Assembly: GCA_003245715.1 (NCBI GenBank)
Contig: QKCJ01000041.1
Span: forward strand, 26,600 to 90,599
DNA length: 64,000 bases
Direction of reading: 5' to 3'
Source of the DNA: a bacterium
Lineage (GTDB): Bacteria > Planctomycetota > SZUA-567
In this document: positions 35,962-46,000 of the stretch, piece after piece
Numbering within the stretch: the stretch's first letter is position 1
Layout: each line of letters opens with the position of its first letter
Position numbers and translations under genes: made by a program
Notes under the pieces: model-generated
Databases searched by the model: none
What the model was told of the DNA's origin: nothing
Seen by the model: the letters and a program-made list of their open reading frames with translations, nothing else

Positions 35962-37878
35962 AATTTCAAATATCCCAGGATATTCTTCCCAACCAAGAAA
36001 TGTCGTTGAATAAATCTTGCCATCTTTACGGCGGCGTTTCTCTGTTATTATCTCAACATTAACCAGTTCTATTCCTTTATCCTCAAGACGTTTTACATCA
36101 GCGGCAGTCAAACCGGGTTCAATATACTTGCGGCTTTTACCTATGCCAATTTTTTGCATAAAGTCCAGTTCACTTTCAGGATAATCCTTTAACCCGCGGG
36201 TAAGACGGCTGGTTGCAGGGAGGTTACTGAGTTTATGCTTATTGCCGGTGAAATTAATCCTGTTAATCCTGAAAAAATCAGTGTAGGGAGGAAGGTGGTC
36301 AGGTTTTACTTCTGCTTTTAAAACAGATACACCAAGAGGGATCTTACCATCAAAAGGCAGATTGATTATACAGCGGCCGTTTTCTTCTGTCGTGAAATTG
36401 AAATTACCACTAAATAGTTTACGCCTGAAAATATCAGACAGGTTTAGCATAATCTTTCCGGTTGTTCCGGGAGGGCCGAAGACTTCAAGTGAAGCCTCCG
36501 TTTTTTTATCCGGAGTAATAACCGGATTGCTGTCTTTATTGACTTTAAGCTCAACAGCCAATGAGTTGCCAGAATATTCTGTTGCCTTTGAACCAAGTTC
36601 AAGTTGCAGATCATCAATGAGCACCCCCTCTTCAAATTCTCCACCAATATAAAGCTTTACTGCCTGTGTTGGCAGTTTAAAGGTCCAGAAAATGCGTTTC
36701 CAGTCTCCAGGTTCAACGACAAATCGATTACTTTTATAAATCATGTCATACGAACGGGCACCCAGATAAATGAAACTCTTCTTTTTAGCCTTGACGTAAA
36801 CGCTTAAGGTATAATCTTCCCCTGCCATAATCGGAATGGTCATAGAATTAAGGCTTGACGCTTTGTCTGAAATCCGATATGAGTTCTTGCCCGATCTTGC
36901 GTCACTTTCAAGATTTTTTGCAATATCGACATACCGTAAATTACTCGGCATGAAATAACGGGTGCCAGACTCAAAAGATGGGTTGAGCAGCATGTTAGGA
37001 GAACCGTTAAATACCGGAACTTCCATATCGTTGCATTCGGTAAAATTTATTCCTGCGACGATGCTGTCACCATGTCCATCGACCTTTGCCAGCGCACCGG
37101 CAAAATCAAGTACGATACTAAAGGAAAAATCAGGTGCAGTGAAATCTGACTTGACAAGGACATCATCCTTTCGTACAAAAATATAAAATTTCTGGCCTTT
37201 AGGTAAAGTCAGGTTATAGCTTTTGTGTGACTTATTAACGAATGCAAATTCTTTGGGATTTATTACATTTTTTCTTTTGCCATTCAGAGTATCCGGACTG
37301 TTAGGATTTGAGAAATCAAAGGTGTTACCGTCAATCAGGAAATGACTGCCAAGCGCTGCGCTTTTAGGTATGAATATTCTGAAATACATTTTTTTGAAAT
37401 CAGCTTTCTTGTCTTCAGGGCATTTCCATGAGTAGTTAATCCTGATTTTTCCATCCTCAAGCAACTCCACTTTACGCTCAAAACTGCCTTTATCACCAGC
37501 TTCATTAAGAAAGAAGTTGCTGGTGAACGTTGCGCCATTATCATTGTTTAATCGTTGTTCCGGCATAATCACCTGCCATTTTTTTGACTTTGTTTCAACG
37601 CGGCAAGTCAACTTTGCACAGACCTGACTGTTGAGAATAATCTCAAGCGGGGTTGATACATTCCAGTGCAGTTGTGTGTTACCAAGAGTAATACCGCTTT
37701 TATCAAGCGTAGGTTTTCCAACTGCGACAGTCGCATTATCAGTACTGGCCTTCTCGACAAAGGGTGCTGCCGGAGTAATCAGTTTTGTCTCATCGGCAAA
37801 GGCACTACTGCCGGCCACAACCAGAAAACCGGAGAATAAAGAAATTAAAAATGATTTTCCGCTGCAGGTGTTTAACAT
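35959..37878 (-). CDS. Large secreted clan GH-A glycosidase, N-terminal part (before in-frame stop)
   Basis: About 639 residues. The ATG at 37878 is chosen because GGAG lies 6 bases upstream and a signal peptide follows (MLNTCSGKSFLISLFSGFLVVAG, cleavage near SSAFA). The frame is open to 37908. Several beta-sandwich regions follow: LHWNVSTPLEIILNSQ, a jelly-roll with NMLLNPSFESG...VEPGDWKRIFWTFKLP of the type found in carbohydrate-binding modules, and Ig-like strands (EASLEVFGPPGTTGKIML). The start of the catalytic barrel is at FMQKIGIGKSRKYIEPGL, ending GWEEYPGIFEI before the TAA. The rest of the barrel is in 33934-35922. Second gene of unit B after the pseudopilin. Confidence 0.8.
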   Translation of the reverse strand: MLNTCSGKSFLISLFSGFLVVAGSSAFADETKLITPAAPFVEKASTDNATVAVGKPTLDKSGITLGNTQLHWNVSTPLEIILNSQVCAKLTCRVETKSKKWQVIMPEQRLNNDNGATFTSNFFLNEAGDKGSFERKVELLEDGKIRINYSWKCPEDKKADFKKMYFRIFIPKSAALGSHFLIDGNTFDFSNPNSPDTLNGKRKNVINPKEFAFVNKSHKSYNLTLPKGQKFYIFVRKDDVLVKSDFTAPDFSFSIVLDFAGALAKVDGHGDSIVAGINFTECNDMEVPVFNGSPNMLLNPSFESGTRYFMPSNLRYVDIAKNLESDARSGKNSYRISDKASSLNSMTIPIMAGEDYTLSVYVKAKKKSFIYLGARSYDMIYKSNRFVVEPGDWKRIFWTFKLPTQAVKLYIGGEFEEGVLIDDLQLELGSKATEYSGNSLAVELKVNKDSNPVITPDKKTEASLEVFGPPGTTGKIMLNLSDIFRRKLFSGNFNFTTEENGRCIINLPFDGKIPLGVSVLKAEVKPDHLPPYTDFFRINRINFTGNKHKLSNLPATSRLTRGLKDYPESELDFMQKIGIGKSRKYIEPGLTAADVKRLEDKGIELVNVEIITEKRRRKDGKIYSTTFLGWEEYPGIFEI

Positions 37879-38019
37879 ATTCAACTCCATATAATTAACA
37901 AAATCCATACCAAATAAAACCTAAATTTACTTACAGCCGCCCCCTGCTATCGATCTGGCCGGGTCATAGCATATTAATTAATACGTTAGCGTGTGAACAA
38001 TTATCAAATGTGAAAATAA

Positions 38020-38778
38020 TTACTTGAGTTTCCAGTTGCCGTCAAACTGGGTTCCCCGGTTCAGGCTTGAAACATGCCCGTCCTTCCAGAGAAAATTAGA
38101 AGCACCGTTATGCCAGTATGCCGCCCCCCAGTGAGAATACTCGTAACCTTCATAAAGTGCAAGATTGGCATAGCTTGGTGTATTATAGCCATGCGGAAAA
38201 ACCCCGCCATCGTATTCCCGGCTGGCATACGTCTCAATCATAATCACTGAATTATCCGTCACTCTATTGAGCTTTTTAAGTTGTGCAGATTCATCAGAAT
38301 ACTGCCACCCGCCATAAGGGCCAGACGGAACATCAGTATCTTTTTTCACTCCGTCAGCTCTGGTTCCGAGATAAGTAGAGATGATCGGCTTATTCTGTAA
38401 TGTTTGAGCAAAGTCATAGTTATCTGTACTACAGGCTAAAACGTCCGATGGCAGGGTAAAAAGCCGACCACTGCCGTCATACCCCATGTAAGGACCAAGA
38501 ACATGCCCGAAATAATAGGGAGACAACGCTTTTGCATGTGGCAGGAAATTATTATAGTCATTAGTGTAAGTATAAGAGGCGACGCCTATCTGGCGCATTT
38601 TTGACGCACAGTTTATCGCCCTTGCAGTGTTAATCGCTTTAACCAGTGATGGCGTAGTCATGCTCGCCAGAATTGCAATAATGGCGATGACAACCAACAT
38701 CTCAATAAGCGTAAACCCCTTGGCTTTTAAATTATTTATCACAGTCCTGGTCAGGCTTTTAGTTTTTATAACATCCAT
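38020..38778 (-). CDS. Type II pseudopilin of unit B (prepilin-type, H-X9-DG/DUF1559-like)
   Basis: 252 residues. An N-terminal basic leader of ~20 residues ends in KAKG, followed by the prepilin segment FTLIEMLVVIAIIAILASMTTPSLVKAI. This is the only one of the four pseudopilins here with the canonical Gly before the cleavage point; Glu +5 is present. The globular domain has INCASKMRQIGVASYTYTNDYNNFLP and the closing WKDGHVSSLNRG. The ATG at 38778 is preferred over 38799 because a purine-rich GGAGAG is placed 7 bases upstream. It is the promoter-proximal gene of unit B, 140-odd bases before the large split glycosidase, and divergent from the regulator at 38987. Confidence 0.9.
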   Translation of the reverse strand: MDVIKTKSLTRTVINNLKAKGFTLIEMLVVIAIIAILASMTTPSLVKAINTARAINCASKMRQIGVASYTYTNDYNNFLPHAKALSPYYFGHVLGPYMGYDGSGRLFTLPSDVLACSTDNYDFAQTLQNKPIISTYLGTRADGVKKDTDVPSGPYGGWQYSDESAQLKKLNRVTDNSVIMIETYASREYDGGVFPHGYNTPSYANLALYEGYEYSHWGAAYWHNGASNFLWKDGHVSSLNRGTQFDGNWKLK

Positions 38779-38840
38779 CCTGCTCTCTCCGACAACCAAG
38801 TTACCTCAAATATAATAGCAGATAACAAGAATTTTTAATA

Positions 38841-38885
38841 ATACCAAAAATCAAATACAGCACAATCTTGGTATACTTTGGTATA
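38841..38885. promoter_or_regulatory. Cluster of TTGGTAT half-sites upstream of unit B pseudopilin
   Basis: ATACCAA at 38841-38847 (inverse orientation), TTGGTATA at 38868-38875 and TTGGTATA at 38878-38885. The two direct copies are 10 bases apart, one helical turn. They share the GGTAT core with the palindrome at 38954-38971. Together they look like binding sites for the divergent GntR/LacI-type regulator. Confidence 0.5.
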
Positions 38886-38953
38886 TCATCTAAATATACA
38901 CTAAGCAAGAAAAAAGTGGAAATTTTCCAAATTTCTTGCATTAACTTGATTGT

Positions 38954-38971
38954 TATGGTATATATACCATA
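38954..38971. promoter_or_regulatory. 18-bp perfect palindrome TATGGTATATATACCATA, candidate autoregulatory operator
   Basis: Perfect inverted repeat with no spacer, ending 15 bases before the ATG of the regulator gene at 38987, overlapping the expected promoter or transcription start. The TGGTATATACCA core resembles GntR/HutC-type operators such as the dre element. It most likely mediates autoregulation. Confidence 0.7.
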
Positions 38972-38986
38972 CACAGGGACGATAAA

Positions 38987-40039
38987 ATGATAAAAGCAAT
39001 CTACCAAGAAATCGCAGACAGCATCAGAAATAAAATTCTCAATAACGCATACCCTACCAACCGTATGCCTTCCGAGCGCAGTTTGGCTGAGTCTTACGGG
39101 GTGAATCGTATTACACTGAGAAAAGCTTTAAACGAGTTACATAATGAAGGTCTGATAGTCAAGGTCGGGCCGCGGGGAACTTTTATCAACAAGGCCCGGG
39201 CTGTGCAGGAACCGCTTTCTTCGCTAAAAATCGCATACTTACTAGTAGAGAGGCACACTGCGGAGTTAGGGCCATATCACGGCACAATAATGTCATCAAT
39301 CCAGCAAGAACTCAGGAAGAACAAGTCACAAATGCTCTTTCATATTATAGAATCTTTCAGCGAGATACAGGATTACCTGACAACCGGGACAATTTTACAG
39401 GGGTTAAATGGAATTATTTTGGCTGGCGGCATTACCCCCTTGATCCTTAAGAAGGTCATTAATCTCAGTCTGCCGCAGGTCATGATCGGCCAACTTGCCC
39501 AAGCTGATGAAGAAGAAAAAGGCGTGGATCAGGTTACTACTGATCCTGCAGCCTATACCAGTAGAGGAATCAATTATTTACTGCAAAAACAGTGCCGCCG
39601 TATTGCCTTTATCGATTCACCGGCATATCAGTGGAGTCTTCAGGCGCAACAGACTTATATGCGACTGCTTGAAGAAAACGGGATAAATTATCAGGAACAA
39701 CTGGTGCAAAGATGTTCGCAGCCCGATATGCGCGAGGCTTATGACCTGGCGGGCAAGATTGCAGAGCTGAATGTGGACGGGATATTTATCCGTAATGATA
39801 TACTTGCCAGGGGGTTATATGACGGATTGATGAATCTTGGAATAAAAGCAGGCAGGGATATTGGCTGGGTTAGTGTCGGGCATATCGGCGACAGTGTTGA
39901 GCATCTCAAGCTACCGCGTCTGGTGATTGATCCCAAAACATTAGGCATGAACTCTTTGAAATTATTAATTTCCAGAATACAGTCCCCTGAAAAAGAGATC
40001 GTAAAAGAAATCGTCCCGCTAAAGTTTGAAAACATATAA
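38987..40039 (+). CDS. GntR-type HTH regulator with LacI-type sugar-binding domain (unit B)
   Basis: 350 residues. GntR winged helix at ~1-70: IYQEIADSIRNKILNNAYPTNRMPSERSLAESYGVNRITLRKALNELHNEGLIVKVGPRGTFI. The LacI/PBP-like effector domain follows at ~80-350: LKIAYLLVERHTAELGPYHG, GLNGIILAGGITPLIL, DQVTTDPAAYTSRGINYLLQKQCRRIAFIDS, VDGIFIRNDILARGLYDGLMNLGI and DIGWVSVGHI. Same architecture as the unit A regulator but clearly diverged in sequence. The RBS AGGGA precedes the ATG. It should control the divergent pseudopilin and glycosidase genes and itself through the palindrome just upstream. Confidence 0.9.
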   Translation: MIKAIYQEIADSIRNKILNNAYPTNRMPSERSLAESYGVNRITLRKALNELHNEGLIVKVGPRGTFINKARAVQEPLSSLKIAYLLVERHTAELGPYHGTIMSSIQQELRKNKSQMLFHIIESFSEIQDYLTTGTILQGLNGIILAGGITPLILKKVINLSLPQVMIGQLAQADEEEKGVDQVTTDPAAYTSRGINYLLQKQCRRIAFIDSPAYQWSLQAQQTYMRLLEENGINYQEQLVQRCSQPDMREAYDLAGKIAELNVDGIFIRNDILARGLYDGLMNLGIKAGRDIGWVSVGHIGDSVEHLKLPRLVIDPKTLGMNSLKLLISRIQSPEKEIVKEIVPLKFENI

Positions 40040-40054
40040 AGGAAAAACCGGAAA

Positions 40055-40383
40055 TCAACGGGTACTTACCTGTAGATGCGCCTCAAGCATTTCAAATAAC
40101 TCCTGTAATAAAAATGGTTTTGGGATGCTGGAGGTAAATCCGTACCCTTCAGGATTCTTCAGTACCGGGTCATCAGTATAACCACTTACAACAAAGACGG
40201 GGAATGTGGCATTGTATTTCCTTATCTCCTTAACGGTATCAAGCCCGCCCATGCCGCCTGAAATGGTCAAATCAAATATTGCCGCAACAATAGAATCGTT
40301 TGACATTACTTCGTCAATTACGTCATTTCCATTATCCAGACAAATAACCGTGTAACCGAGAACGTCACAACCGCCCCACCATT
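40055..40383 (-). pseudogene. Receiver-domain stub of a hybrid sensor kinase (5' truncated)
   Basis: The intact frame on the minus strand reads back from the stop at 40055 through IFDLTISGGMGGLDTVKEIRKY, VFVVSGYTDDPVLKNPEGYGF and SIPKPFLLQELFEMLEAHL, and open frame continues upstream of the ATG at 40306 (GYTVICLDNGNDVIDEVMSND). This is the typical C-terminal receiver of hybrid histidine kinases: phospho-acceptor Asp in FDLTI, SGY switch residue, conserved Lys in KPF. Sequence homology stops at ~40383, in front of which there is no kinase domain and only the terminator at 40408. I read it as the 3' remnant of a deleted kinase gene. A short single-domain receiver starting at 40306 would lack beta1 and is unlikely to work. 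Confidence 0.7.
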
Positions 40384-40407
40384 AATCGTCTTTAAGTCTA
40401 TAAGCAT

Positions 40408-40441
40408 AAAAAAAGCCAGCCCTTATAAGGCTGGCTTTTTT
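40408..40441. terminator. Bidirectional Rho-independent terminator
   Basis: AAAAAAGCCAGCC and GGCTGGCTTTTTT form a perfect stem around a TTATAA loop, with an A-run before and a T-run after. It serves the polysaccharide deacetylase gene (minus strand, stop at 40476). Confidence 0.9.
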
Positions 40442-40475
40442 ATAAAAATACTAACTTGCATTTACATTAAATATA

Positions 40476-41144
40476 CTACTTGTTCTGCAGAGCCAACAAT
40501 TCCGAAACCGTAACCAGACGGTAGCCATTATCCTTGAAGTACTTAATGATTTCCGGCAAAGCCTTTAAGGTCGGTATACACCAGCTATGCATCAGAGCGA
40601 TACCACCGGGTTTTGCGGTCTTCTTAATTGTCTCAATAATTTCCTCTGATGTGATTCCCTTCTTCCAGTCATTCGGATAAACACTGGCGTTGATCGGGGT
40701 CATCTTAAGTTCAGTAAGTTTAGCCATCAATTCTGGGCTATATTTCAAACTTGGCGCACGAAAAAGCACCGGGGTAAAATCTGCGGCCTTATTCACAGCT
40801 TCCTGCGCGCTTATAATTTCCTTGGCCATATCCTCAGCAGACAGCTTGGTCATGTCTTTGTGCGAAAATGAGTGATTGCCAATCTCATGGCCTGCCTTGA
40901 CGATCTTGCGCATAACACCGATCATCTTGTCCTTGATATAACCGCCCCTGACAAAAAATGTGGCCTTGGCATCATTCTTGTTCAGAATTTCAAGCATTTT
41001 AAATGCACCCCAATCCGGGCCGTCATCGAAAGTTAATGCAAAAACCTTTTCTTCGGTCTTAATCCCCTTAACAGGCTCATCTACAGCAAACCCAAGCTGA
41101 ATTGAAAGAAAGGAAACAAACAAGGCGATAAATAGTTTTTTCAT
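40476..41144 (-). CDS. Secreted polysaccharide deacetylase (NodB domain, CE4)
   Basis: 222 residues from the ATG at 41144, which follows a GGAG at suitable distance and begins a signal peptide (MKKLFIALFVSFLSIQLGFAVDE). The NodB domain follows: TFDDGPD (residues 38-44) supplies the catalytic Asp and the metal-binding Asp, HSFSH (91-95) the two metal-binding His, RAPSLKYSPE the motif 3 Arg, and LMHSW the catalytic His. These CE4 enzymes remove N- or O-acetyl groups from peptidoglycan, chitin or xylan; the substrate is not resolved. It lies ~150 bases downstream of the unit C BNR gene on the same strand, so it could be the last member of that unit or stand alone. Own terminator downstream. Confidence 0.92.
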   Translation of the reverse strand: MKKLFIALFVSFLSIQLGFAVDEPVKGIKTEEKVFALTFDDGPDWGAFKMLEILNKNDAKATFFVRGGYIKDKMIGVMRKIVKAGHEIGNHSFSHKDMTKLSAEDMAKEIISAQEAVNKAADFTPVLFRAPSLKYSPELMAKLTELKMTPINASVYPNDWKKGITSEEIIETIKKTAKPGGIALMHSWCIPTLKALPEIIKYFKDNGYRLVTVSELLALQNK

Positions 41145-41293
41145 ATAATACTCCAAAGTAGAAGGGGTTAACGAATTACACAGCAAAATAGCTATATATC
41201 AATATCACTATACTACCCTATTCTACTCCTGTCAAGTTTTTTTATGCATTTTACGAAAAGGCAATATTGTCAAGCGTTCAGCCAGTTCATTAT

Positions 41294-43039
41294 TTACTCA
41301 CATTTTTGCGAGAAACTATGAATATAACAGCCTAAATTGTCACCTGAATTTTTTGCGGTCTGTAAATGCAGATAACTGAAACCGGCGGCGCTGCTATTTG
41401 TCAATTTATATGATTTTATCTCTTTTCCGTTTATAATAAGGTCAACAGTAAGTTCATCAAGATTCCACGCCAGAACAGCCTCACTCCAATCAGTATTGCC
41501 ATCTAGTATGCTATTGGTGATAATTGTGCTGAATTGGGCAAGTTCACCGACATATTCATCGCATGGATTAAACCAGCGGTCAGTAAGAGTTACGCGAAGC
41601 CCTGCTCCGGGAAGATATAATTTTATTGAAGCCTGTCCTTTACGACAAGCCGGAAAATTCCATGTAACCCCCTGTAGAAAATTAAATAAACGGTGGTCTG
41701 TGGAATTAACCAAATGCAAAACTTCTTTATATGTACCCAGTGGATCAGGAACCAATAAAGCGCCATAAGTGCGGTTCCAGGCACAATGACCAACCAGCCC
41801 CGGCTTTGCCCCACCGCTGATACTTTTCACATAAACATGCGTGGATAAATGCTCAAAACCTTTTGAAAAATCTTCGTAGTTACCTTTTTCATAAAGCCAT
41901 TCAGGATCAAAAATCACCATTCGGCGCGAACTGGCTGCCTGTCCATAGACTAGCAGTATTTTGTTTTGCGGTAGTTCAATCGCTTCAAACTGGTGCACGC
42001 TTTTATCATTGGTTGATGAACTCAGATAAGTTCGATAATCTGCACGATCACGAATATCATTAAGACCAATTTCACGAAAACCATGCCAGCTCTGGCAGTT
42101 ATCATCAGAAATTGCCGCATGACAAGCATCACGGTTAGTAAAGACATCTTCCCATACACCATTGCAAACATCCTCATCAACGCCTATTTGCTTTCTATGG
42201 TCAACTTCACATAATGGTTGGGTATTGCACCAGAAAAAAACAAACCTGCCATCTTTCATGCGCAACAGGGTCGGCATTGTGGTTGTTGCATGAAAAAAAT
42301 CCGATGCCACGGGAGATGTCCAGTTTTCGCCAAGATCACTCGAATAATAGACATAATGAAAATCCTGCGAAGTTCTGGAGATCAGCATCAATGTTCCATC
42401 GTTTTTCTCAATAACTGTTGGTTCGCATGAATATTGCTGCCAACGCAGTCCTTTATGCGGATAGGATATTTTATGCGCCGGTGCAGTCTCAAGAATAGAC
42501 CATTGCCACGAGCGCCCATCATCATCACTGCGCAGCACAATCGGACATAATGCCCCATCATGCCATAAATGCCCCGTACATAGCCAACGCTCAGAACAAC
42601 GCAAAGGAATTGGCTGTCGGATAAAAAGGACTTCTAAATCACAGATCTTGTGCAGCGTAAAATTATCGGATCCTGGACCATCGTTAGATCTTATTGAATA
42701 CACGCCCTCAGGTTGCTCATCAATTGCCGAAAAGGTCTGAACATTAAAGTTATTTGTTTTTAAAACACTCAGCCAATCTCCGCTATAAGGACTTTTAACC
42801 ATCGGCCCTAATGTATTTGGGTTCTCAACAAGTACAGTTTGCCAATCAAGGCCATAGTTCACAGAACTCATATAACAGCGAACCTTTTTATCACGAAGGG
42901 CATATGAACCATAAAAACGTATCTCACCATCAGGCATCTGGCACAATGACCTGTGCGGATTGCCCGGAGGGACAGCAACCACCTTAGGTGAAAAAATATC
43001 TTTCAGTCTGTACAGATCAGATTCTGATAACTCAGGCAT
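41294..43039 (-). CDS. BNR-repeat/sialidase-like protein
   Basis: 581 residues without a signal peptide. Asp-box (BNR) turns are visible at several places: SSVNYGLDWQT, RSDDDGRSWQWS, YSSDLGENWTS and ISDDNCQSWHG. They mark a six-bladed sialidase-like propeller over ~40-400, with RISPRTSQDF-like strand (LMLISRTSQDF). A C-terminal beta-sandwich of ~150 residues follows (IKLYLPGAGLRVTLTDRWFNPC, WSEAVLAWNLDELTVDLIINGKEI), which may bind carbohydrate. I cannot confirm the full sialidase Arg triad. Such proteins in PVC bacteria are often annotated exo-alpha-sialidase but may act on other acidic sugars. Starts 31 bases after the large glycosidase, at the end of the unit C operon. Confidence 0.8.
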   Translation of the reverse strand: MPELSESDLYRLKDIFSPKVVAVPPGNPHRSLCQMPDGEIRFYGSYALRDKKVRCYMSSVNYGLDWQTVLVENPNTLGPMVKSPYSGDWLSVLKTNNFNVQTFSAIDEQPEGVYSIRSNDGPGSDNFTLHKICDLEVLFIRQPIPLRCSERWLCTGHLWHDGALCPIVLRSDDDGRSWQWSILETAPAHKISYPHKGLRWQQYSCEPTVIEKNDGTLMLISRTSQDFHYVYYSSDLGENWTSPVASDFFHATTTMPTLLRMKDGRFVFFWCNTQPLCEVDHRKQIGVDEDVCNGVWEDVFTNRDACHAAISDDNCQSWHGFREIGLNDIRDRADYRTYLSSSTNDKSVHQFEAIELPQNKILLVYGQAASSRRMVIFDPEWLYEKGNYEDFSKGFEHLSTHVYVKSISGGAKPGLVGHCAWNRTYGALLVPDPLGTYKEVLHLVNSTDHRLFNFLQGVTWNFPACRKGQASIKLYLPGAGLRVTLTDRWFNPCDEYVGELAQFSTIITNSILDGNTDWSEAVLAWNLDELTVDLIINGKEIKSYKLTNSSAAGFSYLHLQTAKNSGDNLGCYIHSFSQKCE

Positions 43040-43069
43040 TATTATAACTCCATTATAAACGTTAAATAT

Positions 43070-46000
43070 TTATTGTTCCTCACCGGTGATTGCAAGCACA
43101 ATCGGCGTTACCTTGCCATATGGATTAGCAACCTGAATTGAGGCGATAGCTTTTTCTGGTTTTTGATTTTGCCAACGGACAGCGTATGCGCCAATAGGTA
43201 TGCCATTGATTTTGCCTTCCCATGCAATTACCCCATTCTCTATGGGTTCGTTACCAACCCAGTCTGCGCATTCTTTTTTCCCCTTAACAGTAAACTTTTC
43301 AGTTGTACTGTCAGAGTATGCAATTACATAATCAAAAAATGAGCCCTCTCCTCCAGCCCAAGCAGCAGTGTGCAGAAAATACAGATTCTTTACCTTTCGC
43401 CCAACAGGGATTATCGTGCTATCACTGGAAAGAAATTTAATCCCGCCACCATTTAAAACAATACAAGACTTTCCATTATTCCTAGAAGGTTCAACAATAG
43501 TAAACGGAACCCCCGCATAAACATGATTTCCTGTAGGAAATTCACGAAAGTCCATATCGCCCTGATCTGTCCAGCCGCCTCTATGGTCATCTTTCTTCTC
43601 GTCACGAAAACCCATTGTTGCCGCTTTTGAAATATCAACAGCAAAACATTTCTCTTTAATGACCGGATAAGGCTTGCGGGCAACAACGTATTTTTCATTT
43701 TCAGCCTTATCAAGAACGGCCAGTTGCTGATCAAATTCATTATTGGCTTTTTCAAGATCTTTAATTATCTGATCAGCATGAGCGCGAATACTCTTGAAAG
43801 TCCATGGTGGGGTATTTGAATACTCTTGCGGTTTTACTGAAACAGCAATCAGAACCCTCTCCTGCGAAGGGACAGCAACCGGAATACCCGCATTCAACTC
43901 ATCGGCGCTCCATTCACGTTTTCCGGTAGGGGAAAGAACTGGTGCCATCCGAACCATGTCTGTTACGTACAGCTTATCATCAACTCCGCAGAGTAATGCC
44001 GCATGCAAATTGACAACCCCGGCACTTTTGGCATTCCAGTTACAAATAAAATACAGATCAATTCCATCGCGGCGGATTACTCTGGACTCAAGCTCCGACA
44101 ATAATTTTGAATCTTGCGCAGTAACCTTAAAAGGAGCTTTATATCCTGAAGCATCAAGAGCATTGTTCAGTAATTTAGCTTGCTCAGTAACTGTAACACC
44201 TGCAGGTATGGTATAAACATTTTGTCCCGATAGTTTTGAGTTCTTAAGGCTATACCCAAAAGGATCAAAACGAAGTGCCCCAGCACCAATCAGAACGATT
44301 CCTCCTTTAGCCGCGAACTCCTTTAATTTTTCGGGCGTTTCTGTAAAAACATGTGAAGGATAAGGAACGGCAATAACTTTAAATCGTCCATGGCCTTTTT
44401 CAATCAGCTCCTGCTCAGTAATAACCGACACTGGAAGTTGGCGACGAAGAAAGATATCGTACCAATTATAACAGTTCTGCTGATATGGAAACTTTTGACT
44501 TCCACTAACAGCGTGTGGTTGCCTCCAGACCGTGGGCAGAGAATACAGTATACCTATCTCCTGTGTAACACGTGGGTATGGCAATGCAACTTCTGCGAGC
44601 CGCCAGATTTCGGAATTAAAATCTTTAAAACCTTTTAAAGATTCAAATGGATATGCGTAAGGGTTTAGCAATGCTGGAGGAATTTCATTTGCAGTCTTTC
44701 TGGCATCTTCAAGTGTTTTCCACTTATTGTTTTTATATCCCTGCCACCAGCAATAAGTAAACGCTCCTGAATATCCATGAAATATTTCAAACCAAAATGA
44801 AGTTGGAAAATCAGAACGATGCGTTGGCACAATGCCGAGTTTTCCATAGGTACGCCGGACATAAGATTCCTGATTGAGGACAGGCTTGTCACCCGCAAAG
44901 CTTCTGGCCAGATCGCAGTAAAACATCACCTTGATTTTCGAATTATTCATAACATCATCAAGATAACTTTTACCACTGTCACTGAATACACCAAAGGGCA
45001 TCCCCCCTTCAGTACCAAAAATATCTGCAGATTTCATCAGTTTATGATAGTCTATGCCATTCTGAGCGTACCATAATGAAGAGACAGAAATCTCAATATC
45101 AAAGTAAACATTTTTGCGGCGAGGATCAACACTCTCAATTGCCGCTTTACCGTCATTAAAAATTTCAACAAAACGATCGCCAAGGAACATCATCCAGTCC
45201 GCGCACATGGCATTACCGCTCCAGGGAGAGAGATTAACAACATCCTCAAATTTCTCCGGCGCTTCATGCTCCCATTTATTGCCAAGTGCTGCAATAGTTC
45301 CATATTTTTTACGCAACCAACTCGCGAATAATTCTTTATTCAGTTTATGTTTGGAATTATACCACTGCACTTCATTGAAAAGTTCATACACCCATGGATT
45401 TGATTTTCCATAATCAAGCCAGTATTTCGCACCAGCTTTAAAATAAGTATCATAGATTTTCTTTCCGATCGGAAGTTCGGGGATATATGGCATGAAACCA
45501 CCATCATGACGTAATTCCGCAGGGTATCCAGCCTCTTTAATACGTTGCGGAAGATTTGCCATCGTAAACAGATGAAGGAAACTGAAATCCACAATCAAAG
45601 GAAGCCCGGAAATTCGCTCGCGTAAACGATCCCTCTGACTCCAATGATGTTTGTAGCTTTTACCAAGTAACAACTCAGCCTGTTTGGGAGTAATCCCGAT
45701 TTCATCAAGAAAACCATCACACACCTGTCTTGCATAAGTGGGGACATGGTCCGCATTAAAGCCCATTTTCTCTGCAGTCTTGCGGCTCATGATATCGGTA
45801 AAAACATCGTTTGGCTCAAATGGTGGTTGGGCATTAAAGGAGCCGAACTCCCAGAAATTAGCCGCATCGTTGACACCCAACATAAAAGTCGGACGGCCAT
45901 TAACATAAAACGTTCCGTTCTTTATTTCAGGACGGGAAAATTTATCCACGACCTCCGGCTCAGGGATTGCCATACCCTCAACCTTTAAATTGCGTATTTC

